Part shown: one piece after another, positions 18,256-26,906 of the stretch
How positions within the stretch are numbered: the first letter of the stretch is position 1
Layout: each line of letters starts with the position of its first letter
Assembly (NCBI GenBank): GCA_903832085.1
Contig: CAIKZZ010000010.1
Location: forward strand, 1 to 64,000
DNA from: an uncultured Pseudomonadota bacterium
GTDB lineage: Bacteria > Pseudomonadota > Gammaproteobacteria > Steroidobacterales > Steroidobacteraceae
Direction: 5' to 3'
Length of the DNA stretch: 64,000 nucleotides
The notes under the pieces: model-generated
Told to the model about the DNA's origin: nothing
Databases searched by the model: none
The model's input: only the letters and a program-made list of their open reading frames with translations
Position numbers and translations under genes: made by a program

Positions 18256-18263
18256 AGGCCTTC

Positions 18264-19655
18264 ATGACTGATACTTTAAAAACCATTAGCCCCATTGATG
18301 GACGCGTCTACGTTGAGCGACCACTAGCATCTGTAAAACAGATTAATACAGCGCTAGATGTCGCATGTGCTGCACAAACGCAGTGGGCGGCAGAATCGCT
18401 CATGGCAAGATGCTCTTTATTAAGCAATGCGGTTAATGCATTCACCGCCAACGGGCCGCTCATTGCCAACGAAATCACCTGGCAAATGGGCAGGCCTATT
18501 GCACACGCGCCTGGAGAGGTGCGCGGCTTTGAAGAACGCGCGAGGTATATGCTCTCTATTGCACCAGACGCGCTTGCTCCTATCGATCCGGGGTCTAAAG
18601 ACAATTTCGAGCGCGCCATCAAACGCGTTCCGCTGGGTGTCATTGTTGTCATTGCCCCTTGGAACTACCCGTTTCTGACCGCAGTGAACGCCATTATTCC
18701 CGCACTGATTGCTGGGAACACAGTCATACTAAAACATTCACACCAGACGCCTTTGGCCGCGGAGCGCTTTGCAGAGGCTTTCACCGCTGCTGGTCTACCG
18801 GATGGTGTTTTTCAATATCTGCATTTGTCGCATGTGGATACGGCAACGCTTATGGCTGATTCGCGGGTAGCAAGCGTGTGTTTCACAGGGTCTGTAGCAG
18901 GCGGCAAAGCAGTCACAGCGGCCGTATCAGCTGGATTTGCGACCGCCGGCTTAGAACTCGGTGGGAAGGACCCAGCTTATGTTCGTGCCGACGCTAACTT
19001 AGCCCATGCAATTGAAACATTGACGGATGGCGCCTTTTTTAATGCCGGACAGTCTTGCTGTGGCATCAAACGCATCTACGTTGCGGCAAGTCACTATGAC
19101 GAGTTTGTCGCGGGCGTCGTAGACACTACGCATCGCTATGTACTTGGCTCACCCACCGATGCTGCCACAACCTTAGGTCCGGTTGTACGTAGCAGTGCCG
19201 CAGACGCTTTACGCGCGCAGGTCGCCGCTGCCACTGCGAAAGGCGCACGGCAATTAATCAGTGAAGCGAGATTCCCTGCATCGGCAGCCGGAACCCCTTA
19301 TATGGCGCCTCAAGTACTGACTCATGTCGATCACAGCATGGCGGTCATGCGCGAAGAGAGCTTTGGGCCGGTTGTTGGGATTATGAAAGTCGCATCCGAT
19401 GCAGAGGCAATAAGACTGATGAACGACAGCGCTTTTGGGCTAACTGCCGCAATATTTTCAGCGGATGTGGAGCGAGCGTGGCAACTCGGTGACTCTTTGG
19501 AAACTGGAACCGTTTTTTTAAACCGATGCGATTACCTGGATCCCGCCCTTGCATGGACTGGAGTAAAACATTCAGGTCGCGGAGCAACGCTGTCCCGTGT
19601 CGGCTTTGAAGCAGTTACACGACCAAAGTCCTACCATTTCAGGGTCAAACCATGA
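18264..19655 (+). CDS. NAD(P)-dependent aldehyde dehydrogenase
   Basis: A 463-residue ALDH-superfamily enzyme. Key pieces are the cofactor segment PLGVIVVIAPWNYPFLTAVN, VCFTGSVAGGKAV, the general-base motif LELGGKDPAYV, and the nucleophile motif FFNAGQSCCGIKRIYV with the catalytic cysteine. EESFGPVVGIM lies near the end. It starts 8 bases after the ligase gene and overlaps the next gene by 4 bases (ATGA). It should oxidise the aldehyde of a gamma-glutamylated intermediate to the acid, by analogy with PuuC-type steps. Confidence 0.92.
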   Translation: MTDTLKTISPIDGRVYVERPLASVKQINTALDVACAAQTQWAAESLMARCSLLSNAVNAFTANGPLIANEITWQMGRPIAHAPGEVRGFEERARYMLSIAPDALAPIDPGSKDNFERAIKRVPLGVIVVIAPWNYPFLTAVNAIIPALIAGNTVILKHSHQTPLAAERFAEAFTAAGLPDGVFQYLHLSHVDTATLMADSRVASVCFTGSVAGGKAVTAAVSAGFATAGLELGGKDPAYVRADANLAHAIETLTDGAFFNAGQSCCGIKRIYVAASHYDEFVAGVVDTTHRYVLGSPTDAATTLGPVVRSSAADALRAQVAAATAKGARQLISEARFPASAAGTPYMAPQVLTHVDHSMAVMREESFGPVVGIMKVASDAEAIRLMNDSAFGLTAAIFSADVERAWQLGDSLETGTVFLNRCDYLDPALAWTGVKHSGRGATLSRVGFEAVTRPKSYHFRVKP

Positions 19656-20827
19656 GCGCAGTGTTACGTGGAAACTGGAACTACCCAACTCGTATCTGGG
19701 CAGGCCCAGGACGCATTTTAGAACTACAGGCTGCATGTACGGCCGCAGGCATTAAACGACCACTACTCGTCACCGATGAAGGGCTCGTTGATAGCGAAAT
19801 GATCCGTACAGCATTGGCACTCGTACCCGATGCCGCGCTCTACGGCAATGTACGCGGTAATCCATCGAGCACGCATGTGGATGCCGGCCTTGCGGCTTTT
19901 CGCACAGGTCGACATGATGGGGTCATCGCGTTTGGCGGTGGCTCGGCGTTAGATGCTGGCAAGGTAATCGCATTCATGTCGGGGCAAAGTAGGCCGCTAT
20001 GGGACTTTGAGGATGTGGGCGACTGGTGGCAGCGAGCAAACCCTGATGGCATCGCACCCATTGTTGCCGTACCGACAACCGCCGGCACTGGCTCAGAGGT
20101 GGGGCGCGCTGGTGTCATCCTCAACGAGGAAACCCACCAGAAAAAGATCATCTTTCATCCAAAGATTCTTCCGCAGATTGTGATTCTTGATGCGAAGCTC
20201 ACCGTTGGACTGCCGCGGCCCGTCACTGCAGCCACTGGCATAGACGCATTTGTGCACTGCTTTGAGGCTTTCTGTGCGCCGGGTTTTCACCCAATGGCAG
20301 ACGGCATCGCCCTCGAAGGGATGCGCATCATTAGTGCGTTTTTACCGCAAGCATGCGATTCACCAAATGATCTTGAGGCGCGCGGACAGATGCTCGCGGC
20401 AGCATCGATGGGAGCAACCGCGTTCCAAAAGGGCCTAGGAGGCGTACACGCCATCGCGCACCCTGTGGGGTCTTGGTTCAACACACATCATGGACTTACG
20501 AACGCCATCTTGCTTCCGTACGTGATGATTTTTAATCGCCAAGCAATTGAAACAAAATGCGCAACAATTGCGCGTCTACTGGATCTACCTGAACCTGGTT
20601 TCGACAGCTTATTCGAGTGGGTACTGGAACTTAGACGAAAACTTGGCATTGCTCATACGCTGGCTGAAATTGGTGTTACAGCTGATAACGCAGAGCATAT
20701 CGGGCGCGAAGCTGCGGCCGACCCCTCCGCCGGTGGTAACCCCATTGCAGTCAATGCACAACAATTAGAGAGAATTTTTAGAGCGGCAATTGTTGGTGAT
20801 CTTTCAGCAGCCACATACGCGCCATGA
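19652..20827 (+). CDS. Iron-containing (group III) alcohol dehydrogenase
   Basis: A 391-residue Fe-ADH. The NAD-binding segment is AFGGGSALDAGKVIAFMSG, then PTTAGTGSEVGRAGVI. Metal ligands are in ATGIDAFVHCFEAFCAPGFH and GVHAIAHPVGSWFNTHHGLT. It overlaps the genes on both sides by 4 bases. Its presence beside a ligase, an aldehyde dehydrogenase and an amidotransferase suggests that the pathway passes through an alcohol, for example a gamma-glutamyl amino alcohol oxidised to the aldehyde. Direction and substrate are inferred. Confidence 0.9.
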   Translation: MSAVLRGNWNYPTRIWAGPGRILELQAACTAAGIKRPLLVTDEGLVDSEMIRTALALVPDAALYGNVRGNPSSTHVDAGLAAFRTGRHDGVIAFGGGSALDAGKVIAFMSGQSRPLWDFEDVGDWWQRANPDGIAPIVAVPTTAGTGSEVGRAGVILNEETHQKKIIFHPKILPQIVILDAKLTVGLPRPVTAATGIDAFVHCFEAFCAPGFHPMADGIALEGMRIISAFLPQACDSPNDLEARGQMLAAASMGATAFQKGLGGVHAIAHPVGSWFNTHHGLTNAILLPYVMIFNRQAIETKCATIARLLDLPEPGFDSLFEWVLELRRKLGIAHTLAEIGVTADNAEHIGREAAADPSAGGNPIAVNAQQLERIFRAAIVGDLSAATYAP

Positions 20828-21663
20828 TTGTTCCACACGTACTAATCATTGAGGGAAACACGGCGGAAGTAAGGCAGCGCCAAATCGCAGCCCTAGGATA
20901 CGACTCAGGCACTGGCTACGCACGGACGCTCCAAAAAATTGAGCCCAGCGTACGCTACGACATTGTCTATCCCACAGATGCAGAACCTAAGCTGCCAGCA
21001 GGCATGTCACTCGACTCATATCAGGGCGTTGCCATCACAGGTTCGGCTCTAAATATCTATGATGGTGGAGCAGCGATTGAGCGGCAGATTGCCTTAGTAC
21101 AGGCTGTCTTTGCAGCTGGTATACCCACGTTTGGCAGCTGCTGGGGCTTGCAGCTTGCCGCAACGGCAGCCGGCGGCCTTGTACGCCGCAACGCACGCGG
21201 ACGCGAGTTTGGATTTGGGCGACGGATCGCTCTCACCCAGGCCGGCCAGGCTCATCCCATGTACGCCGGCAAGCCCAATGTCTTTGAGGCGCCAACCGTG
21301 CATATTGACGAGGTAGTCACGCCGCCCGCTGGAGCCATCGTACTGGCGCAGAATGATATGGGCCTGCAGGCGGTTACTTTTACGCACCAGCGCAGTACCT
21401 TTTGGGGGGTCCAGTACCACCCCGAATATGGCTATCGTGACATCGCCGCGATCGGTGATCGGTACGGCAGTCGTTTAGTGGACGATGGCTTATTTGCTGA
21501 TACCTCGGACCTTGGCCAATTTACCCGCGAACTCCGTGAGCTAGATGCAAATCCTGCACACACGCCACTGCTCTGGAAGTACGGGATTGGACCGAGCATC
21601 AGCGATCCGGACCTGCGACTGACGGAACTACGTAACTGGCTACGCCATCAGGTCATCCGGTAA
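20824..21663 (+). CDS. Class I glutamine amidotransferase-like hydrolase
   Basis: A 279-residue GATase-1 protein. The nucleophile elbow FGSCWGLQ has Cys106, and the His-Glu pair is in VQYHPEYG (His200, Glu202), so the triad is intact. It resembles free-standing GuaA-like domains rather than PuuD. In this operon it would remove the gamma-glutamyl group from the oxidised product and release glutamate. It overlaps the preceding gene by 4 bases and is followed by a 142-bp spacer with two hairpins before the transporter genes. Confidence 0.85.
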   Translation: MIVPHVLIIEGNTAEVRQRQIAALGYDSGTGYARTLQKIEPSVRYDIVYPTDAEPKLPAGMSLDSYQGVAITGSALNIYDGGAAIERQIALVQAVFAAGIPTFGSCWGLQLAATAAGGLVRRNARGREFGFGRRIALTQAGQAHPMYAGKPNVFEAPTVHIDEVVTPPAGAIVLAQNDMGLQAVTFTHQRSTFWGVQYHPEYGYRDIAAIGDRYGSRLVDDGLFADTSDLGQFTRELRELDANPAHTPLLWKYGIGPSISDPDLRLTELRNWLRHQVIR

Positions 21664-21694
21664 TCAGTTGGCGCCCTAGCAGAATCGGAATACT

Positions 21695-21773
21695 CGCCTC
21701 AGAACCATAGATTCTCAGGCGGATGGATCGGTACAATCAGACCTACGCCGCCGCACCCTAAACTACGGCGGCG
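21695..21773 (+). other. Two hairpins between enzyme and transporter genes
   Basis: Hairpin 1 pairs CGCCTCAGAA (21695-21704) with TTCTCAGGCG (21712-21721), one mismatch. Hairpin 2 pairs CGCCGCCG (21746-21753) with CGGCGGCG (21766-21773), no mismatch. No T-run follows, so these look more like mRNA-stability or attenuation elements that would give unequal expression of the two halves of the operon. Confidence 0.5.
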
Positions 21774-21805
21774 CGAAGCAGCTGGCCCACTTTTGAGGAT
21801 CACGA

Positions 21806-22870
21806 ATGAACAGATTTGTTGCGATGGTGTTGACACTTAGTGTCACACTTTCGCCTAGTGCCTTCGGCGATGATTCCAAGCGGCTAAGGATTATCAGCTG
21901 GGCGGATTACGTGCCCGCCGATGTCGCCGCGCAATTCAAAAAAGAGACAGGAATTTCTGTTGAAGTAACGCTATCCAATAATGAGGAAATGATCTCAAAG
22001 CTCCGCGCGACAGGTGGCGCCGGCTTCGATCTTGCTCAACCCTCCCAGGATCGCATCATCGGCGCGCAGCGTGAGTTTTCAATCTATAAACCTCTCGATC
22101 TAACCAAAGTTAAATTAGACCAATTCGTACCGTCTCTATTGGAGACCACGCGTAAAAACACGACCGTCAATGGGCAGACTTATGGTTTGCCTTATTTGTG
22201 GGGAACGGATGGCTTGGTAGTAAACACCAAACGCGCACAGATCAATGACTTTCTCGATCTATGCAAACCAGACTTTAAAGGCAAAACAGCGATGCGTCTG
22301 AAGCGCCCTACAATGATGGCCTTCGCTTTCGCTCTCGGTAAAGATCCGTTCGCCCTATACGGAGACCCCAAAGCTTACTCAGCATTAATGGAGCAAGTCG
22401 GCGCAACGCTCATCGCGTGCAAACGTAACATCAAATTCTTTTACGACAATAAAGACCAACTTCTTAATGGGTTTCGGTCTGGTGAAATCACAGCTGCAAT
22501 GATGTGGGATAGCGGTGGTTGGAAACTAAACCGTGAAAACCCCGATATTTTGTATATTGCACCGAAATCGGGCGCTCTCGGATGGCTCGATACCTATGCA
22601 ATTCCGGCCAAAGGACGCAATGACGCTGGTGCGTATGCTTGGATTAACTTCACAATGCGCCCTGACGTCGCTGCACGAATAACCAAAGTCATAGGCAGCT
22701 TTACTGCCTCCAAGGGTGCCGATGCGCTCGTTGACCCTCTATTACAAGCACAGTTTGCAAAAAGCTTGCCAGACGCTGCTTTAAAAAACATCAAATGGTA
22801 TCCGGCGATCCCTTCTGGACTAGAGGAAATGGAAGGTCGGATTCTCGACCGAGTGAAGGCCGCCAATTGA
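21806..22870 (+). CDS. potF: Polyamine-type ABC transporter substrate-binding protein (PotF/PotD-like)
   Basis: A 354-residue periplasmic protein. The signal peptide is residues 1-21 (cleavage near SAFGDD), followed by the typical start of the family, RLRIISWADYVPADVAAQFK. Further segments are GFDLAQPSQDRIIGAQ, YGLPYLWGTDGLVVNT and AAMMWDSGGWKL. It would bind putrescine, spermidine or a related amine and hand it to the permeases encoded downstream. Its stop overlaps the start of the ATPase gene. Exact ligand preference is not readable by eye. Confidence 0.9.
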   Translation: MNRFVAMVLTLSVTLSPSAFGDDSKRLRIISWADYVPADVAAQFKKETGISVEVTLSNNEEMISKLRATGGAGFDLAQPSQDRIIGAQREFSIYKPLDLTKVKLDQFVPSLLETTRKNTTVNGQTYGLPYLWGTDGLVVNTKRAQINDFLDLCKPDFKGKTAMRLKRPTMMAFAFALGKDPFALYGDPKAYSALMEQVGATLIACKRNIKFFYDNKDQLLNGFRSGEITAAMMWDSGGWKLNRENPDILYIAPKSGALGWLDTYAIPAKGRNDAGAYAWINFTMRPDVAARITKVIGSFTASKGADALVDPLLQAQFAKSLPDAALKNIKWYPAIPSGLEEMEGRILDRVKAAN

Positions 22871-23982
22871 ATACTCCCGCGCTCGATCTTGAGCTACGCG
22901 ACGTCATTAAACGCTATGGCGATCACACTGCCGTAAACGAGCTGTCGTTTGCAGTGCCGCGGGGTAGTTTTTTTTCGATCTTAGGCCCATCTGGCTGCGG
23001 AAAAACTACCTTACTACGTATGATCGCTGGATTTATTAGCCCAGACAGTGGTGATGTTTATATTGGTGGCGTCAATATGAAAAACATTGCGCCAAACCGA
23101 CGACCCGTGAACATGGTCTTCCAGCAGCTCGCGCTGTTCCCCATGATGTCGGTTGGTGAGAACGTGGCCTACGGCCTTGCACGCCGAGGTGTAGCTCGCC
23201 TAGAACAAAAAAAGAAAGTCGCAGACATGCTTGCGCGCGTAGGGCTTGCAGGTTCAGAGAATAAGCCTGTGGATGCACTGTCAGGTGGCCAACGTCAACG
23301 GGTCGCGATCGCCCGTAGCCTTGTACTCGAGCCCACCCTACTGCTCCTCGATGAGCCCCTTGGTGCTTTAGATCTCAAGCTACGCGAACATATGAAGCTC
23401 GAGCTGAAGCAGCTGCAAGCGGCATTTGGCACTACGTTTGTTTACATCACGCATGATCAGTCAGAGGCGCTTGTCCTCTCAGATCGAGTAGCCGTGATGA
23501 ATAATGGCCGGTTTGAGCAGATCGGGAGCCCACAGGAGCTCTATTACGCAGCCGCAACTCCTTTTGTCGCTAGCTTCGTCGGCGCGAATAATCGGATCGA
23601 TGGTGTACTAAAAGGAATCGCGAGCGGAATTGGCGATGTCGTCACGTCAACCGGCGTGAGCTTCTTTGCAAAAATATCAGCCCGCGCATCAGTTGGATCG
23701 ACAACACAGGTTTTCATACGGCCTGAAAGCATCAGCTTATACAGGCAGCAGCCGAGTCTCTCCGGACAAATGTCCTGCTATCAAGGGGCAGTGACAAGCC
23801 TATTGTTTGATGGTGCAAATTCATCCGTGCTTCTGCAAGAGCTAACGAGTGGGCTCGAATTTAGGGTGGCACTACCGCAAACAGGCCACCTATCGGATTT
23901 AAAAACCGGCGAAAGAGTGTACTTCAGCTTTGACCCGGAACGTGCGCTCGGTTATTTAGCAGAGCCTAGCACCCGTGTCTGA
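22867..23982 (+). CDS. potA: Polyamine-type ABC transporter ATP-binding protein (PotA-like)
   Basis: A 371-residue ATPase. Walker A is GPSGCGKTT, the signature is LSGGQRQRVAIARSL, Walker B is LLLLDEPLGALD, and the switch histidine is in YITHDQSEAL. A C-terminal TOBE domain follows residue 240. I choose a TTG start at 22867-22869, in a TTGA overlap with the potF stop and preceded by GAGTGAAGG. An upstream ATG would extend it 72 bases into potF without support. Confidence 0.92.
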   Translation: MNTPALDLELRDVIKRYGDHTAVNELSFAVPRGSFFSILGPSGCGKTTLLRMIAGFISPDSGDVYIGGVNMKNIAPNRRPVNMVFQQLALFPMMSVGENVAYGLARRGVARLEQKKKVADMLARVGLAGSENKPVDALSGGQRQRVAIARSLVLEPTLLLLDEPLGALDLKLREHMKLELKQLQAAFGTTFVYITHDQSEALVLSDRVAVMNNGRFEQIGSPQELYYAAATPFVASFVGANNRIDGVLKGIASGIGDVVTSTGVSFFAKISARASVGSTTQVFIRPESISLYRQQPSLSGQMSCYQGAVTSLLFDGANSSVLLQELTSGLEFRVALPQTGHLSDLKTGERVYFSFDPERALGYLAEPSTRV

Positions 23983-24853
23983 GCCTGCTAACAGAACGCA
24001 AAGCCGTCTACTCCTCGCTTTACTGCTGATTCCTGGGGTACTGTGGCTCGTCCTACTCATTCTGTTGCCACATGTAGACCTCGCAATTCTCTCCCTCAAG
24101 CCTCACGCAGGCGCTGGAACTCAGCAACTCAGCCTCAGTCAATATGGCACTTTCTTCGAAGAGCCACTGTATTGGCATGTTTTTGTGCGCACCGCACTGG
24201 TCTCAGGACTGTCAACGCTCTTGACACTTCTCGTCGCGTTTCCAATCGCATGGACCATTGCAAAAATCGCCAAAGAGCGCACTCGCTCGTACCTTTTTCT
24301 GGCCTGCCTGATCCCCTTTTGGATTAGTGAAACTGTACGAACACTGGGCTGGATGATCCTATTACGCGAATCAGGCGTACTGCCGGCTCTACTGGTCAAA
24401 CTAGGCATTACAAATGCTCCCATCGAGATGCTCTATCACGATGCCACTATCCTCATAGGGCTGGTATACACGTCGTTGTTATTCATGGTTGTACCACTAG
24501 TCTCTAGCCTCGAAAGTTTAGATAACTCACTCATCGAGGCAGCTTACGACCTAGGTGGTAAAGGTCTAACTGTCCTGCGAACAATCGTATTGCCGCATGC
24601 AGCGCCCGGAATTACGGCCGGCTGTATCGTGGTTTTTATGATGACCCTTGGTAACTATTTGACGCCCACACTACTCGGCGGCAAAAACTCGCAATGGTTT
24701 ACAGAGCAGATCTACACTCAGTTTATTACCCGCTTCAACTGGGAACAGGGCGCAGCATTTGGCTTCTTACTCCTGAGCCTTTCGGTAGCAATGGTATGGG
24801 CTGGGCTGAAGGTCTCCGGTCAGCAATTTGCAGATGTGATGCGACGCGCATGA
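23975..24853 (+). CDS. potB: ABC transporter permease (PotB-like)
   Basis: A 292-residue inner-membrane permease with about six helices. The EAA loop EAAYDLGGKGLTVLRTIVLP, near residue 190, contacts the ATPase. The first helix is LLLALLLIPGVLWLVLLILL. It starts at GTG 23975, overlapping the potA stop by 8 bases, and overlaps the next permease gene by 4. It forms the heterodimeric channel with the following gene. Confidence 0.92.
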   Translation: MSEPANRTQSRLLLALLLIPGVLWLVLLILLPHVDLAILSLKPHAGAGTQQLSLSQYGTFFEEPLYWHVFVRTALVSGLSTLLTLLVAFPIAWTIAKIAKERTRSYLFLACLIPFWISETVRTLGWMILLRESGVLPALLVKLGITNAPIEMLYHDATILIGLVYTSLLFMVVPLVSSLESLDNSLIEAAYDLGGKGLTVLRTIVLPHAAPGITAGCIVVFMMTLGNYLTPTLLGGKNSQWFTEQIYTQFITRFNWEQGAAFGFLLLSLSVAMVWAGLKVSGQQFADVMRRA

Positions 24854-25710
24854 TCCCCTCGCTACCCCGCTCAATTGCTGTCCGTTGGGGTAACGGCGCT
24901 TACGTGACGCTGTTCCTTCTATTTCTTTTTCTACCCCTTGCGATAGTCGCTGTATTCGCGTTCAACGATGCTCCATACCCAGCACCACCATGGCACGGCT
25001 TCACATTAGATTGGTTCATAGGAAATTCAGAGCTTAACCGTACCGGGCTTTTCGCCGATACGGAGCTTTTAGGTAGTATCTGGACAAGTTGCACGGTAGC
25101 TTTGTGGGTAACCGGATTGTCAGTCACCGTCGGCACACTCAATGCCTTTTTACTCGAGCGCGCTCAGTTTCCCGGAAAGTCTGCTCTGTCGGTTTTGATG
25201 CTTGTACCGCTAGTCATTCCAGGGGTTATTCTAGGCATCTCAATACTGGCATTTGCGAGCAGACTGGCAACACTCGCAGATGATATGTTCGGCCTTGATC
25301 TCGACTTTCTGCGACCGGGATTGCCACTCGTAGTGGCAGGACAATTTTCCTATATTGCGGCTATCGCCACCGTGACAATCTCGTCACGCCTCAAACGTTT
25401 TGATCTCACTCTTGAAGATGCGGCCTATAATCTTGGTGCATCTTGGTTCGCTGTATTTCGGACGATTACCCTACCGTTTTTAAAGCCCGCTCTTATTGGC
25501 TCTGCAGCAATCGCTTTTTTGATGTCTTTTGAAAATTTCAACACAACGCTTATGCTGGTTGGCTCTGACTCACCTTTGACCATCTTGATGTATGGCCGAA
25601 TGCGCGAGGGTGCGAGCCCTGTATTGAACGCAGTTAGCATTTTTCTGATGATTGCTTCGGCAGCTGTCGCATTCGCGTTAATGCGATCGGGAAAGAGAAC
25701 ACGCTCGTAG
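24850..25710 (+). CDS. potC: ABC transporter permease (PotC-like)
   Basis: A 286-residue permease with six helices and an EAA loop (EDAAYNLGASWFAVFRTITL, near residue 190). The family marker FNDAPYPAPPWHGFTLDWF lies after helix 1. The start is the ATG at 24850, in an ATGA overlap with potB. A longer upstream frame lies inside potB and is not credible. It is the last gene of the plus-strand operon and converges on the cytochrome genes with 16 bases between stop codons. Confidence 0.92.
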   Translation: MIPSLPRSIAVRWGNGAYVTLFLLFLFLPLAIVAVFAFNDAPYPAPPWHGFTLDWFIGNSELNRTGLFADTELLGSIWTSCTVALWVTGLSVTVGTLNAFLLERAQFPGKSALSVLMLVPLVIPGVILGISILAFASRLATLADDMFGLDLDFLRPGLPLVVAGQFSYIAAIATVTISSRLKRFDLTLEDAAYNLGASWFAVFRTITLPFLKPALIGSAAIAFLMSFENFNTTLMLVGSDSPLTILMYGRMREGASPVLNAVSIFLMIASAAVAFALMRSGKRTRS

Positions 25711-25726
25711 TATGCGGTTTATCTGC

Positions 25727-26161
25727 CTAATATTCGTCTAATATTATGTTCTTTTCAGCACGAATCCGTGCGAACAGCTCCCCTCTAGTGGCACGCACAG
25801 ACAATAGCGGCTCACCACGCGCAGCCGTCACTTCTGCAACAGAAAAAAAACTCTCTTTACTTGACTCTGTATTGAACTGACTTAAAAGCCAATTCATTAC
25901 TGCGGTCGTCGCCGCGGGTTTAAGAACCGTGTTCGCAACGCCGGGAACTCGCAGCAAGTAATCGCGCCCGCCGTTCACCTTGAGCAGTGGCATAAAAGTG
26001 CTACGCAACGCTGGCACGTGGCCAGCCGTTCCTGCCCCATTTGCGCCGTGGCATCCTTGGCAGTGCAGAATATAATCTTGCTGCGGACGTGATAGCGGCG
26101 GTGAAGCCAACGCAGTGTGTGCAATTCCGCACAGAACTAGTATTATCAGCGACTCTCTCAT
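25727..26161 (-). CDS. Small exported c-type cytochrome
   Basis: A 144-residue periplasmic monoheme protein. It has a signal peptide (residues 1-19, SLIILVLCGIAHTALA) and the heme motif CQGCH near residue 34. The likely distal region after VPALRST carries LLKVNGGRDYLLRVPGV. Its start overlaps the preceding cytochrome gene by 4 bases (ATGA), so the two are made together. It probably passes electrons from a periplasmic dehydrogenase to an oxidase. Confidence 0.85.
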   Translation of the reverse strand: MRESLIILVLCGIAHTALASPPLSRPQQDYILHCQGCHGANGAGTAGHVPALRSTFMPLLKVNGGRDYLLRVPGVANTVLKPAATTAVMNWLLSQFNTESSKESFFSVAEVTAARGEPLLSVRATRGELFARIRAEKNIILDEY

Positions 26162-26703
26162 GGCACTGCCGGTTCTGAGTCAAGGACCGCACTTCGATGT
26201 TTGCGCAAAAGATCGCTGTCGGGCAAATGCGTACGCTCCGCTGCGACATCTTTGGCATCAATAGTCCCTGTACTTTTCGGCGCCTGAGCGATTTCAAAAG
26301 CGACATAATTAATCACTTGCGCGAGATCTGTGTCGGATAACTGCGCAAACGCTGGCATCCTAAAATTGTAGTGGCGGCCATTCACCGTGATGTCACCATA
26401 CATGCCAAAAAGAATAGTCCAAATCAGCTGCTTACGTCCCTCAAGACTCTCGACATAGCGAGCCGGATTTGAAGTCAAAGGCGGTGCCAACCCCGTTTGT
26501 CCCACGCCGCCGATGCGGTGACACACAACACAATTAGCCGCAAACAGCTGCCGCCCTGTCTCAAACTGCAGATTCTGGGTTTGGGAAACCACTAAATCCT
26601 CGTTCGCCTTACTTTGCGTACACACAGTGCCGCACATGAGCGCACAGACACCTATTAGTTGCACCGTCTTACCGAACGCACTCATGGCCAGATTCCCATA
26701 CAC
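26158..26703 (-). CDS. Exported c-type cytochrome
   Basis: A 181-residue monoheme cytochrome c with a signal peptide (about residues 1-33) and the heme motif CVVCHRIGG near residue 58. The axial methionine is likely in FRMPAFAQLSDTDLAQVINY, a typical class I C-terminal helix. It is the first gene of a two-cytochrome unit set inside the polyamine island. An electron-acceptor role for a flavin or quinone dehydrogenase is therefore likely, but the partner is not encoded in the same operon. Confidence 0.87.
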   Translation of the reverse strand: MYGNLAMSAFGKTVQLIGVCALMCGTVCTQSKANEDLVVSQTQNLQFETGRQLFAANCVVCHRIGGVGQTGLAPPLTSNPARYVESLEGRKQLIWTILFGMYGDITVNGRHYNFRMPAFAQLSDTDLAQVINYVAFEIAQAPKSTGTIDAKDVAAERTHLPDSDLLRKHRSAVLDSEPAVP

Positions 26704-26906
26704 TTAGCAATACGCCCTCAGCCGCCTACAGGATGAGCGCGGCGCCCGTTTAGCCTCGACTTAGTCTCGCATACTCAAGAGATCTGGGTAAGTGGGCCCG
26801 CCAGCTGCAATGGGATAGACCATGAGCATGCTTACGGGCAATACTGCGCATGCAACGACACGGTAGCCAGCGATTTACCCTGCCACACCTCCCAGTCGGA
26901 GAACGT

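Noticed and set aside
20824-21663. PuuD-type gamma-glutamyl-GABA hydrolase
   Set aside because: The Cys-His-Glu triad fits class I amidotransferases, but the surrounding sequence is closer to GuaA-like stand-alone domains than to PuuD, so I leave the symbol empty.
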